Shown here: in pieces, positions 17,090-25,249 of the stretch | How positions within the stretch are numbered: position 1 is the stretch's first letter | Layout of the letters: every line of letters starts with the position of its first letter | NCBI RefSeq assembly: GCF_038561965.1 | Contig: NZ_CP139348.1 | Coordinates: 1 to 64,000 of the forward strand | DNA: 64,000 bases | Reading direction: 5' to 3' | Source: Stutzerimonas stutzeri | GTDB lineage: Bacteria > Pseudomonadota > Gammaproteobacteria > Pseudomonadales > Pseudomonadaceae | Translations under genes and position numbers: made by a program | The notes under the pieces: model-generated | What the model saw: the letters and a program-made list of their open reading frames with translations, nothing else | What the model was told of the DNA's origin: nothing | Databases searched by the model: none

Positions 17090-17745
17090 CGGGCCAGCTC
17101 CATGCGGTTTTCCAGGCGACGCACGCACCAGGCGAGGCCGAGGCTGAGAATGAGGAAGAAGATACCGACCATGGTGATCGGCTCGAGATAGCGGAAGCTT
17201 TCGGAGCCGATGTTCTTGGCCCGTTGCATGATCTCCACCACGGTGATCGCCGAGAGAACGGGCGTGTCCTTGAGGATCGAGATCAGGTAGTTGCCCAGCG
17301 CTGGCAGCACCGGGCGCAGGGCCTGCGGCAGGATCACGTCGCGATAGGCGGTCCAGGGTTTCATGTTCAGTGCGGTGACGGCTTCCCATTGTGAACGTGG
17401 CACCGCATCCAAACCGGCGCGGTAGACCTCGGCGGTGTAGCAGGCGTAATGCAGGGCGATACCGATGATGCCGGCCTGCATGGCACTAAGGTTGAGCCCG
17501 TAGTTGGGGAATACGTAGAAGAGGAAGTACACCTGAATCAGCAGCGGCGTGCTGCGAATGAACTCGATCAGGCCGGTGATCGGCCAGGACAGCCAGCGTA
17601 AGCGGCTGCGGCGGCCGATGGCGAGAAACAACCCGAGCACCACGGCGATGGCGAAACCCGCCAGGGCGATGCCGATGGTGGTCAGCGAGGCATCCAGCAG
17701 GCGTGGCAGGATTTCACGAGCGAACTGCCAGTCGAAGAAATTCAT
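17086..17745 (-). CDS. ABC transporter permease (HisM/EhuD type)
   Basis: A 219 aa inner-membrane permease with about five hydrophobic segments, beginning MNFFDWQFAREILPRLLDASLTT. The EAA loop that contacts the ATPase reads EAVTALNMKPWTAYRDVILPQALR. It overlaps the next permease upstream and the ATPase downstream by four bases each, so the three are translationally coupled. It would pair with the 17742-18401 product to form the channel. Confidence 0.9.
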   Translation of the reverse strand: MNFFDWQFAREILPRLLDASLTTIGIALAGFAIAVVLGLFLAIGRRSRLRWLSWPITGLIEFIRSTPLLIQVYFLFYVFPNYGLNLSAMQAGIIGIALHYACYTAEVYRAGLDAVPRSQWEAVTALNMKPWTAYRDVILPQALRPVLPALGNYLISILKDTPVLSAITVVEIMQRAKNIGSESFRYLEPITMVGIFFLILSLGLAWCVRRLENRMELAR

Positions 17746-18401
17746 GACAGGCCTCCGCGCATTCGTCCGCGGGCCAGACGTCGTTCCAGCTGGCGCATGC
17801 CGAAGTTGATCGCCTGGGCCAGAACGAAATAGATGACCAATGCCAGGCCAAAGATCTCCATGGTCATCAGCGTCGCCTGATCCAGCTGGCGGGCGCGGAA
17901 GGCCAGATCCGACAGCGTGATCAGCGAAACCAGCGAAGTGTTCTTGAGCAACTCGATCAGCAGATTGGTGCCCGGTGGAATGGCCGCCAGCAATGCCTGC
18001 GGCAGGATGATTCGGCGCATGCGGGTGGCTGCCGTCATGTTCAGTGCCTGGCAGGCCTCATGCTGGCCCTGATGCACCGAGCGGATCGCGCCGCGCAGCA
18101 CCTCGGCCCCATAGGCGCCGATGTTCAGGCCCAGGCCGACCACGGCCACGGCGAAGGCGCTCATTTCGATATTGAACGGCGGCATCGGCAGCACGAAATA
18201 CAGCCAGAACAGCTGCACCAGCAGCGACGAGCCGCGGAACACTTCGATATAGGTGATGGCCAGCCAGCGCAACGGCGTCAGTGGCGAGAGCCGCGCCAGG
18301 GCGGCGATCAGCGCGCAGGCGATCGCCAGCAGGGAGCCGAAGAAGGTCACCTTGACGGTGACCCAGGCGCCCTGCAGCAGGAGTGGAAGCAGTTCGATCA
18401 T
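17742..18401 (-). CDS. ABC transporter permease (HisQ/EhuC type)
   Basis: The second 219 aa permease of the cluster, with a MIELLPLLLQGAWVTVKVTF start and several hydrophobic segments. The EAA loop is HEACQALNMTAATRMRRIILPQALLAAIP. It is the first membrane gene after the binding protein, from which it is separated by about 120 bases holding two hairpins. Same family as its neighbour but only distantly similar in sequence, as expected for a heterodimeric channel. Confidence 0.9.
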   Translation of the reverse strand: MIELLPLLLQGAWVTVKVTFFGSLLAIACALIAALARLSPLTPLRWLAITYIEVFRGSSLLVQLFWLYFVLPMPPFNIEMSAFAVAVVGLGLNIGAYGAEVLRGAIRSVHQGQHEACQALNMTAATRMRRIILPQALLAAIPPGTNLLIELLKNTSLVSLITLSDLAFRARQLDQATLMTMEIFGLALVIYFVLAQAINFGMRQLERRLARGRMRGGLS

Positions 18402-18426
18402 GATGGCGCTATCCGGTTTTCCGGAG

Positions 18427-18505
18427 CGCTGACCGAGGCTGCGCAGCGGGCTACGAAGCCTTGGTCAGCGTTCACAGGCGGGACAGCGGGTCGGCCGCGC
18501 CGACC
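18427..18505 (-). other. two hairpins between the binding-protein and permease genes
   Basis: CGCTGACCGAGGCT (18427-18440) pairs with AGCCTTGGTCAGCG (18457-18470), 14 pairs with one wobble. A second stem GGTCGGC/GCCGACC lies at 18489-18505 with a CGC loop. Neither has a T-run. Such hairpins after binding-protein genes often stabilise the 5' mRNA part, so that more binding protein than permease is made; that role is inferred here. Confidence 0.55.
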
Positions 18506-18522
18506 AGCCGCCCGACGGGCTT

Positions 18523-19380
18523 TCAGGCGCCGCAGAGTTCGGCGGCAGTCTTGTCGGTGATGTTGGAGCGATCGAAGCCGAACGGCTCGATGGTCTTCAG
18601 GTGCTCCTCACTGCCCAGCCATTGTTTGAGCTCGGCATTGACCGCATCACGCAGCGCTTCGTCCTGCGGACGGAAGGCAAGCGCGCCATAGCCGGCGCGG
18701 GCCGGGTCGTCCTTGAAGTCGGCAATGGCCTCGACATCGTTGCCGGCCTTTTCCGCCAACCCACGCATGGTCAGCTGGGTACCGATGGCCGCATCGGCGC
18801 GACCGCTGCGCACCGCCTGCAATTGTGAGGTGGTATCCGGGACCTGAAGGATCTGTGAATCCTTGATGCCAGCCTTGCGTGCGTAACCGAGGTTGACCGT
18901 GCCGGACATGATGGCGATCTTCACCTCGGGGTTGCCGGCGATGTCCTCGTAGCTGCGCAGATTCTTCGGGTTGCCCTCGGCCACCAGCAGGGTGTCGAGC
19001 AGGCGGTAGTGCGGATCGGTGAACAGCACCTGCTTGCAGCGCTCGGGGGTGATGTACATGCCGGCGGCGATCAGATCGAAGCGACCGGCGCGCAATCCGG
19101 GAATCAGCGAGCCCCACTCGGTCAGCACCGGCTTGATGGTGTCGATCTCCATGCGCTCGAAGACCTTGCGCACGATCTCCGGCGATTCGCCGGTGACGCT
19201 GCCGTCGAGGGCGGTGTAGGCGAACGGCGTTTCGTTGGCATAGCCGATGCGGACGCTGCTGTTGTTCTTGATCTCTTCCAGGGTATCGGCCTGGGTGATG
19301 CTGGCGAAACCGATGCTGGCCAGGGCGGCGCAGCCGGTCAACAGCCGGCGAGAGCGTGTCGGGATGGTGCTGTTCCTCAT
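18523..19380 (-). CDS. periplasmic solute-binding protein, EhuB-like
   Basis: A 285 aa extracellular binding protein (SBP family 3) of an ABC importer. The ATG at 19380 has GGAG upstream; the frame is open to 19494 but the extra part lacks a signal sequence. The signal peptide ends near SITQA and contains SRRLL, which could allow Tat export. Ligand-fold segments include VRIGYANETPFAY, EWGSLIPGLRAGRFDLIAAGM and EPFGFDRS. The C-terminal block (EALRDAVNAEL to the final Cys) recalls EhuB, the ectoine/hydroxyectoine binder, from memory. Another polar amino acid ligand is possible. Confidence 0.8.
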   Translation of the reverse strand: MRNSTIPTRSRRLLTGCAALASIGFASITQADTLEEIKNNSSVRIGYANETPFAYTALDGSVTGESPEIVRKVFERMEIDTIKPVLTEWGSLIPGLRAGRFDLIAAGMYITPERCKQVLFTDPHYRLLDTLLVAEGNPKNLRSYEDIAGNPEVKIAIMSGTVNLGYARKAGIKDSQILQVPDTTSQLQAVRSGRADAAIGTQLTMRGLAEKAGNDVEAIADFKDDPARAGYGALAFRPQDEALRDAVNAELKQWLGSEEHLKTIEPFGFDRSNITDKTAAELCGA

Positions 19381-19670
19381 GGGAGTTTCTCCTGTTCCTT
19401 GTAGAGACCCGAGGAATCGGATCGTTATTTGTCTAGGAGGGGCATTGCTCATGCTCAGGTTAAAAGCGCTTTTGGCGCGACATGGTGCCGTCAAACCGAT
19501 TGACGATAGTTTCGTTCAATCGACCGGTAAAGTCTGCGTCAAGCCTGGAGAGTACAAAAGCTGGCCATAAAATGGAAATCGGAGGGCATTGGAGACGAAT
19601 GGATGCAATCGGAGGAGATGGTGAAAAAACGCGAGGAAGCGGACGCAAGGGTTTCCTGATTGATAAAACA
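19381..19670. other. gene-free stretch upstream of the binding-protein gene
   Basis: This stretch, more A+T-rich than its surroundings, holds the ribosome-binding site and presumably the promoter of the ABC operon, a 12-base palindrome at 19462-19473 and then the trkA terminator at its far end. Short open frames cross it on both strands, but none has a ribosome-binding site with a family-like product. I see no RNA gene. Confidence 0.6.
19462..19473. promoter_or_regulatory. perfect 12-base palindrome, possible operator
   Basis: AAAAGCGCTTTT is a perfect palindrome with a central GC step, the form of LacI-family operators. It lies about 82 bases upstream of the binding-protein start. No regulator gene lies next to it, so the binding protein is unknown. 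Confidence 0.4.
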
Positions 19671-19698
19671 AAACGACCCGCCAGTTGGCGGGTCGTTT
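19662..19698 (-). terminator. intrinsic terminator after trkA
   Basis: AAACGACCCGCCA and TGGCGGGTCGTTT pair over 13 bases with only GT between the arms, giving a practical tetraloop AGTT. On the minus strand it is followed by TGTTTTATC, so it closes the def-fmt-rsmB-trkA unit 20 bases after the trkA stop. Confidence 0.85.
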
Positions 19699-19717
19699 AT
19701 TCGGCAGTACAGAGGGA

Positions 19718-21091
19718 TTAAAAGAAGGTCAGCCCGGCCTGAAACAGGCGCTCCACGTCGCGAATGTGTTTCTTGTCGACCAGGAACAGGATGACGTGGT
19801 CGCCCGATTCGATACGCGTATCGTCATGGGCAATCAGCACCTGATCATCACGGATCACCGCGCCGATGGTGGTTCCCGGCGGCAAGGCGATCTGCTCGAT
19901 GGCGCGTCCGACGACCTTGCTCGAACGCGGGTCGCCGTGGGCGATCACCTCGATGGCTTCGGCCGCACCTCGGCGCAGCGAGTGGGCGCTGACGATGTCG
20001 CCACGGCGGACGTGGGTCAGCAGCGTGCCGATGGTCGCCAGCTGCGGGCTGATGGCGATGTCGATCTCGCCGCCCTGGACCAGGTCGACATAAGCCGGGT
20101 TGTTGATGATGCACATCACCTTGCGCGCGCCCAGTCGCTTGGCCAGCAGCGAGGACATGATGTTGGCCTCGTCGTCGTTGGTCAGCGCGAGGAAAACGTC
20201 CGCTTCGTTGATGTTCTCCTCGACCAGCAGGTCGCGGTCCGAGGCACTGCCCTGGAGGATGATGGTGCTGTCCAGAGTATCGGAGAGGTAGCGGCAACGC
20301 GCCGGGTTCATCTCGATGATCTTGACCTGATAGCGGCTCTCGATCGCCTCGGCCAGCCGCTCGCCGATATGGCCGCCGCCGGCGATGACGATGCGCTTGT
20401 AGTTCTCGTCGAGGCGGCGCATCTCGCTCATCACGGCACGGATATGGCCTTTGGCGGCGATGAAGAACACCTCGTCATCGGCCTCGATCACCGTGTCGCC
20501 TTGGGGCAGGATCGCGTGGTTGCGGCGGAATATGGCCGCGACGCGGGTATCCACGTTGGGCATGTGGCGGCGCAGCTGGCGCAGTTCCTGGCCGACCAGT
20601 GGCCCGCCGTAATAGGCACGCACCGCGACCAGCTGGGCCTTGCCGCCAGCAAAGTCGATCACCTGCAGTGAACCGGGGTGCTCGATCAGGCGCTTGATGT
20701 AGTTGGTGACCACCTGCTCGGGGCTGATCAGCACGTCCACCGGGATCGCTTCGTTGTTGAACAGGCCTGAGTGGACCAGATACGCCGATTCACGCACGCG
20801 GGCGATCTTGGTCGGTGTATGGAACAGCGTGTAGGCGACCTGGCAGGCGACCATGTTGGTTTCGTCGCTGTTGGTCACCGCCACCAGCATGTCGGCGTCG
20901 TCGGCGCCGGCCTGGCGCAGCACGGTGGGAAATGAGCCGCGGCCCTGGATGGTGCGAATGTCCAGGCGATCGCCGAGGTCGCGCAGGCGCTCGCCGTCGG
21001 TGTCTACCACGGTGATGTCGTTGGCTTCGCTGGCGAGGTGTTCGGCCAGGGTGCCACCGACCTGCCCGGCACCGAGAATGATGATCTTCAC
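19718..21091 (-). CDS. trkA: Trk system potassium uptake protein TrkA
   Basis: TrkA is the cytoplasmic NAD-binding regulator of TrkH/TrkG potassium channels. The 457 aa product has two RCK units, each a Rossmann fold plus a RCK-C domain: MKIIILGAGQVGGTLAEHL at the start and IVIAGGGHIGERLAEAI near 233. It follows rsmB by 75 bases in the same direction, as in other Pseudomonas. No channel subunit gene lies nearby. Confidence 0.96.
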   Translation of the reverse strand: MKIIILGAGQVGGTLAEHLASEANDITVVDTDGERLRDLGDRLDIRTIQGRGSFPTVLRQAGADDADMLVAVTNSDETNMVACQVAYTLFHTPTKIARVRESAYLVHSGLFNNEAIPVDVLISPEQVVTNYIKRLIEHPGSLQVIDFAGGKAQLVAVRAYYGGPLVGQELRQLRRHMPNVDTRVAAIFRRNHAILPQGDTVIEADDEVFFIAAKGHIRAVMSEMRRLDENYKRIVIAGGGHIGERLAEAIESRYQVKIIEMNPARCRYLSDTLDSTIILQGSASDRDLLVEENINEADVFLALTNDDEANIMSSLLAKRLGARKVMCIINNPAYVDLVQGGEIDIAISPQLATIGTLLTHVRRGDIVSAHSLRRGAAEAIEVIAHGDPRSSKVVGRAIEQIALPPGTTIGAVIRDDQVLIAHDDTRIESGDHVILFLVDKKHIRDVERLFQAGLTFF

Positions 21092-21166
21092 GCGATCACT
21101 CCTGAGAGGCGGATGACAGCCGCCGCTTCCATGTTGGGCCCGCGCACGCAGTGCTGGGGGTTCGGC

Positions 21167-22489
21167 TTAGGCATTGTGACCACGCGGCTGTGCGGCGATC
21201 TTGATCAGCTTGGCATAGTAGAAGCCGTCGTGGCCGTTCTCCTGCGGCAGCAACTGGCGCCCGTGCGGTTGCTGGAGGCCGAAGCTGCCGGGCAGATCCA
21301 GCTCCCGTGCGCCCGGCGTGCGATTGAGGAAGGCACCAATCACCTCGCGATTCTCGGTCGGCAGCACCGAACAGGTGGCATAGAGCAGGACGCCGCCAAC
21401 TTCTAGCGTCGGCCACAGTGCGTCGAGCATCTCACCCTGCAGCACGGCAAGGGGCGCGATGTCGTCGACCTGGCGGGTCAGCTTGATGTCCGGATGCCGA
21501 CGGATCACGCCGGTGGCCGAGCAGGGCGCGTCGAGCAGGATGCGCTGGAATGGCTTGCCATCCCACCATTGCTCTGTGGCACGGGCATCGGCGGCAACCA
21601 GCTCGGCCTGCAAATGCAGGCGATCGAGGTTCTCACGTACCCGCAATAAACGCTTGGGCTCCAGATCCAGCGCGATCAGCTCGGCCAGCTGCGGCTCGCG
21701 TTCGAGCAGATGACAGGTCTTGCCCCCCGGCGCGCAGCAGGCGTCCAGCACGCGCTGACCCGGCGCCAAGTCGAGCAACGAGGCGGCCAGCTGCGCGGCC
21801 TCGTCCTGCACGCTGACACGCCCTTCGGCAAAGCCCGGCAGCTGGTGTACATCGCACGGCGCGGCCAGGCGAATGCCGTCCTCGCCGAACTCGCAGGGAT
21901 GGGCTTCGATACCGGCGCTCTGCAGCTCGGCGAGGTATCCGTCACGGCTGATCTGGCGCCGATTGACCCGCAGCATCATCGGCGGATGCGCGTTGTTCGC
22001 CGCGCAGATGGCCTCCCAATGCTCCGGCCAGTGCGCCTTGAGCGCCTTTTGCAGCCAGCGCGGATGGGCGAGGCGGATCACCGGGTCGTGTTCGAGTTCG
22101 GCCAGCAGGGCTTCACCTTCGCGCTGGGCGCGCCGCAGCACGGCGTTGAGCAGCCCCTTGGCCCAGGGCTTCTTCAGCTTGTCGACGCAACCGACGGTTT
22201 CGCCGATGGCCGCGTGGGCCGGAACGCGGGTGTAGAACAGCTGATACAGACCCACCAGCAAAAGGGCTTCGACATCGCGATCGGCTGCTTTGAAGGGCTT
22301 CTGCAACAGCTTGTCAGCCAGGCCGGCCAGGCGCGGCTGCCAGCGTGCAGCGCCGAAGGCCAGGTCTTGGGTCAGACCGCGGTCGCGAGCGTCCACTTTG
22401 CCCAGCACTTCGGGCAGGCTGCTGCCCAACGAAGCCTTGCCCGAGAGCACGACACTCAGCGCACGGGCGGCGGCCAGGCGCGGGTTCAT
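21167..22489 (-). CDS. rsmB: 16S rRNA m5C967 methyltransferase
   Basis: RsmB (Sun/Fmu) methylates C967 of 16S rRNA. The 440 aa protein has an N-terminal NusB-like RNA-binding domain and a C-terminal SAM domain with LDACCAPGGKTCHLLE. The two catalytic Cys motifs are DAPCSATGVIRRHPDIK and YATCSVLPTEN. Its ATG overlaps the fmt stop by four bases. All active residues are present. Confidence 0.96.
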   Translation of the reverse strand: MNPRLAAARALSVVLSGKASLGSSLPEVLGKVDARDRGLTQDLAFGAARWQPRLAGLADKLLQKPFKAADRDVEALLLVGLYQLFYTRVPAHAAIGETVGCVDKLKKPWAKGLLNAVLRRAQREGEALLAELEHDPVIRLAHPRWLQKALKAHWPEHWEAICAANNAHPPMMLRVNRRQISRDGYLAELQSAGIEAHPCEFGEDGIRLAAPCDVHQLPGFAEGRVSVQDEAAQLAASLLDLAPGQRVLDACCAPGGKTCHLLEREPQLAELIALDLEPKRLLRVRENLDRLHLQAELVAADARATEQWWDGKPFQRILLDAPCSATGVIRRHPDIKLTRQVDDIAPLAVLQGEMLDALWPTLEVGGVLLYATCSVLPTENREVIGAFLNRTPGARELDLPGSFGLQQPHGRQLLPQENGHDGFYYAKLIKIAAQPRGHNA

Positions 22490-23430
22490 TGACCAAGTAC
22501 CAGGCCGGGCGCGAACTGCTCGCGGCGACTGTTGTACAGATCACCGAAGCCAAGCGGCTTGCCTCCGGGCAGCTGCAGACGAGTCAGCGACAGAGCGCCT
22601 TCGCCACAAGCTACGGTCAGCCCGTCCTTGTTCGCTTCGAGGATTCGGCCCGGCTCGCCCTGTCCTTCGCCCAGGCGCGCGGCATGGATCTTCAACGCCT
22701 CGCCAGCGAGTGTGCTGTGGCAGATCGGCCATGGGTTGAAAGCACGGATAAGCCGCTCCAGCTCGACGGCTGGGCGGGTCCAGTCGACGCGCGCCTCGTC
22801 CTTGCTCAGCTTGTGCGCATAGGTGGCCAGGCTGTCGTCCTGGGCCTCGGGCACCAGCGAACTGGCAGCCAGTGCGTCGACGGCCTGCACCACCGCCTGC
22901 GAGCCGAGCTCGGCGAGACGGTCGTGCAGAGTGCCGCCGGTGTCCTCGGCGGATATTGGCGTATGGACCTTGAGCAGCATCGGCCCGGTGTCGAGGCCCG
23001 CCTCCATCTGCATCACGGTGACGCCGGACTCGCTGTCGCCGGCCTCGATCGCACGCTGGATCGGTGCGGCGCCGCGCCAGCGTGGCAGCAGCGAGGCGTG
23101 GCTGTTGATGCAACCCAGGCGCGGCATGTCGAGCACCGCCTGCGGCAGGATCAGGCCATAGGCGACCACCACCATCAGGTCTGCCTGAAGGTCTGCCAGT
23201 TCCGCCTGTGCGGCCGGATCGCGCAGGGTCTGCGGCTGAAGCACGGGAATGCCGTGCTGCATGGCGAGTTGCTTGACCGGGCTGGGCATCAGCTTCTGCC
23301 CGCGACCGGCCGGGCGATCCGGCTGGGTGTAGACGGCGACCACCGATTTGCCCGCATCGAGCAGGGCCTGCAGATGCTGGGCGGCGAAATCCGGAGTGCC
23401 GGCGAAAACGATGCGCAAGGGCTGGGTCAT
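22486..23430 (-). CDS. fmt: methionyl-tRNA formyltransferase
   Basis: Fmt formylates initiator Met-tRNA with 10-formyl-tetrahydrofolate. The 314 aa product has the catalytic block INSHASLLPRWRGAAPIQRAI and the C-terminal tRNA-binding domain. It follows def by about 50 bases and is coupled to rsmB by a four-base overlap. Between def and fmt lies an intrinsic terminator, which may lower fmt-rsmB-trkA expression relative to def. Confidence 0.96.
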   Translation of the reverse strand: MTQPLRIVFAGTPDFAAQHLQALLDAGKSVVAVYTQPDRPAGRGQKLMPSPVKQLAMQHGIPVLQPQTLRDPAAQAELADLQADLMVVVAYGLILPQAVLDMPRLGCINSHASLLPRWRGAAPIQRAIEAGDSESGVTVMQMEAGLDTGPMLLKVHTPISAEDTGGTLHDRLAELGSQAVVQAVDALAASSLVPEAQDDSLATYAHKLSKDEARVDWTRPAVELERLIRAFNPWPICHSTLAGEALKIHAARLGEGQGEPGRILEANKDGLTVACGEGALSLTRLQLPGGKPLGFGDLYNSRREQFAPGLVLGQ

Positions 23431-23440
23431 GGGGACTCGC

Positions 23441-23470
23441 TAAGAAAAAGGCTTGCCGTAGCAAGCCTTT
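23441..23470 (-). terminator. intrinsic terminator between def and fmt
   Basis: AAAGGCTTGC and GCAAGCCTTT pair perfectly over ten bases around CGTA, and on the minus strand CTTTTTCTTA follows. It lies in the short gap between two genes usually cotranscribed, so it is either leaky and sets the def:fmt ratio, or fmt has its own promoter. Confidence 0.8.
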
Positions 23471-23482
23471 GAGGTTCGGGAA

Positions 23483-23989
23483 TCAAGCCTGCTGGCGGTG
23501 GATTTTTTCCAGCTTCTTCTTGATCCGGTCGCGCTTGAGGCTGGAGATATAATCGACGAACAGCTTGCCGTTGAGGTGATCGCATTCGTGCTGGATGCAT
23601 ACTGCGAGCAGGCCTTCGGCGACCATCTCGTAAGGCTTGCCGTCACGGTCCAGCGCCTTGATTCGCACTTTCTGCGGGCGATCGACGTTTTCGTAAAAGC
23701 CCGGTACTGACAGGCAACCTTCCTGGTACTGGTCCATCTCGTCGGTCAGCGATTCGAATTCGGGGTTGATGAAAACCCGCGGCTCGGACCTGTCTTCGGA
23801 CAGGTCCATCACGACCACGCGCTTGTGCACATTGACCTGCGTCGCGGCCAGGCCGATGCCAGGAGCCTCGTACATGGTCTCGAACATGTCATCGATCAGC
23901 TGACGAATATCGTCATCGACCACATCCACCGGTTTAGCGATGGTACGCAGCCGTGGATCGGGAAATTCAAGGATGTTCAGAATGGCCAT
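23483..23989 (-). CDS. def: peptide deformylase
   Basis: Def removes the formyl group from nascent proteins. The 168 aa protein has all three family motifs: GIGLAATQ, EGCLSVPG and the metal-binding QHECDHLNG (HExxH). The Cys and both His ligands are present. It is the first gene of the def-fmt-rsmB-trkA set and is divergent from the LysM gene with about 148 bases between starts. Confidence 0.97.
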   Translation of the reverse strand: MAILNILEFPDPRLRTIAKPVDVVDDDIRQLIDDMFETMYEAPGIGLAATQVNVHKRVVVMDLSEDRSEPRVFINPEFESLTDEMDQYQEGCLSVPGFYENVDRPQKVRIKALDRDGKPYEMVAEGLLAVCIQHECDHLNGKLFVDYISSLKRDRIKKKLEKIHRQQA

Positions 23990-24137
23990 ATGCGTTTGTG
24001 ATGCACTTATGGAATAAAATCAAAAGCCGCTGCTAAGATGCCGAGCAGCATGGAAAACGGCTTAATGCCGCGATCCAAAAGGGTTCCGCGGCGCTAGGGC
24101 GCTTTACGTGAAGGCACATAATAAAGGGATTCACCAC

Positions 24138-25163
24138 ATGAGGAAATCACTACTCGCCCTGCTGCTGGTGGCGGTCGGCGGGCTCGCCCAGGCCGCGGTG
24201 CAGCTCAAGGACAATCACCCGGAGCGGTATACCGTGGTGAAGGGCGACACACTCTGGGGCATTTCCGGCCGCTTTCTGCGCGAGCCTTGGAAATGGCCGG
24301 AGCTGTGGCATGCCAATCCTCAGATATCCAATCCCCATCTGATCTATCCCGGCGACACCCTGAGCCTGGTCTATGTCGATGGCCAGCCGCGTCTGGTGCT
24401 CGACCGCGGTGCCTCGCGCGGCACCATCAAGCTGTCGCCGACCGTACGCACCACACCGATGGCCGAAGCCATCCCGACCATTCCGCTGGAGGCGATCAAC
24501 AGCTTCCTGCTGAGCAACCGCATCGTCGACACCGCCGAAGAGTTTCAGGGTGCGCCCTATATCGTTGCCGGCAATGCCGAGCGGGTGATCAGCGGCGCAG
24601 GTGATCGCATCTACGGCCGCGGCAGTTTCGAGGCCAACATGCCGGCTTATGGCATCTTCCGCCAGGGCAAAACCTACGTCGATCCGGACAGCGGCGAGTT
24701 CCTCGGCATCAACGCCGACGACGTCGGCACCGTCGAGATCGTCGAAGTCGAAGGCGACATCGCCACCATGCAGCTGACCCGCACCACCCAGGAAGCGCGC
24801 ATCGGTGATCGCCTGTTCCCGGGCGAAGAGCGTGCGATCAACTCCACCTTCATGCCCAGCGCGCCAGCTACCGATGTCGAAGGCGTGATCCTCGACGTAC
24901 CGCGTGGCGTAACCCAGATCGGCCAGTTCGACGTGGTCACGCTGAACAAGGGCGCCCGCGACGGCCTGAAGGATGGCAACGTGCTGGCGGTCTACAAGAC
25001 CGGCGAAACCGTGCGCGACCGTGTGACTGGCGAGAACGTGAAGATCCCGGACGAGCGCTCCGGTCTGCTGATGGTGTTCCGTACCTACGACAAGCTCAGT
25101 TATGGCCTGGTACTGCAGGCGACTCGCTCGCTGGCGGTGAAGGACAAGGTCCGTAACCCCTGA
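24138..25163 (+). CDS. LysM domain exported protein
   Basis: A 341 aa exported protein from the ATG at 24138; its signal peptide ends at GLAQA. One LysM domain (RYTVVKGDTLWGISGRFL to LIYPGDTLSLVY, residues about 34-85) should bind peptidoglycan. The remainder has no catalytic motif I recognise. The gene sits between def and dprA in Pseudomonas origins in general, and homologues are annotated only as LysM proteins. A strong terminator follows the stop. Confidence 0.9.
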   Translation: MRKSLLALLLVAVGGLAQAAVQLKDNHPERYTVVKGDTLWGISGRFLREPWKWPELWHANPQISNPHLIYPGDTLSLVYVDGQPRLVLDRGASRGTIKLSPTVRTTPMAEAIPTIPLEAINSFLLSNRIVDTAEEFQGAPYIVAGNAERVISGAGDRIYGRGSFEANMPAYGIFRQGKTYVDPDSGEFLGINADDVGTVEIVEVEGDIATMQLTRTTQEARIGDRLFPGEERAINSTFMPSAPATDVEGVILDVPRGVTQIGQFDVVTLNKGARDGLKDGNVLAVYKTGETVRDRVTGENVKIPDERSGLLMVFRTYDKLSYGLVLQATRSLAVKDKVRNP

Positions 25164-25170
25164 GCACGAG

Positions 25171-25194
25171 AGCCCCGCGAACGCGGGGCTTTTT
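25171..25194 (+). terminator. intrinsic terminator after the LysM gene
   Basis: AGCCCCGC and GCGGGGCT pair perfectly over eight bases around GAAC, followed by TTTT. It lies eight bases after the stop codon. Confidence 0.9.
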
Positions 25195-25249
25195 CATGCT
25201 GTGATAACACCGCAAGGATGCGGTGCCACGAGACAAGGAGCGCTCGCCC

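Noticed and set aside
19685..20671. 328-codon plus-strand frame opposite trkA
   Set aside because: Antisense to TrkA, without a ribosome-binding site or family motif.
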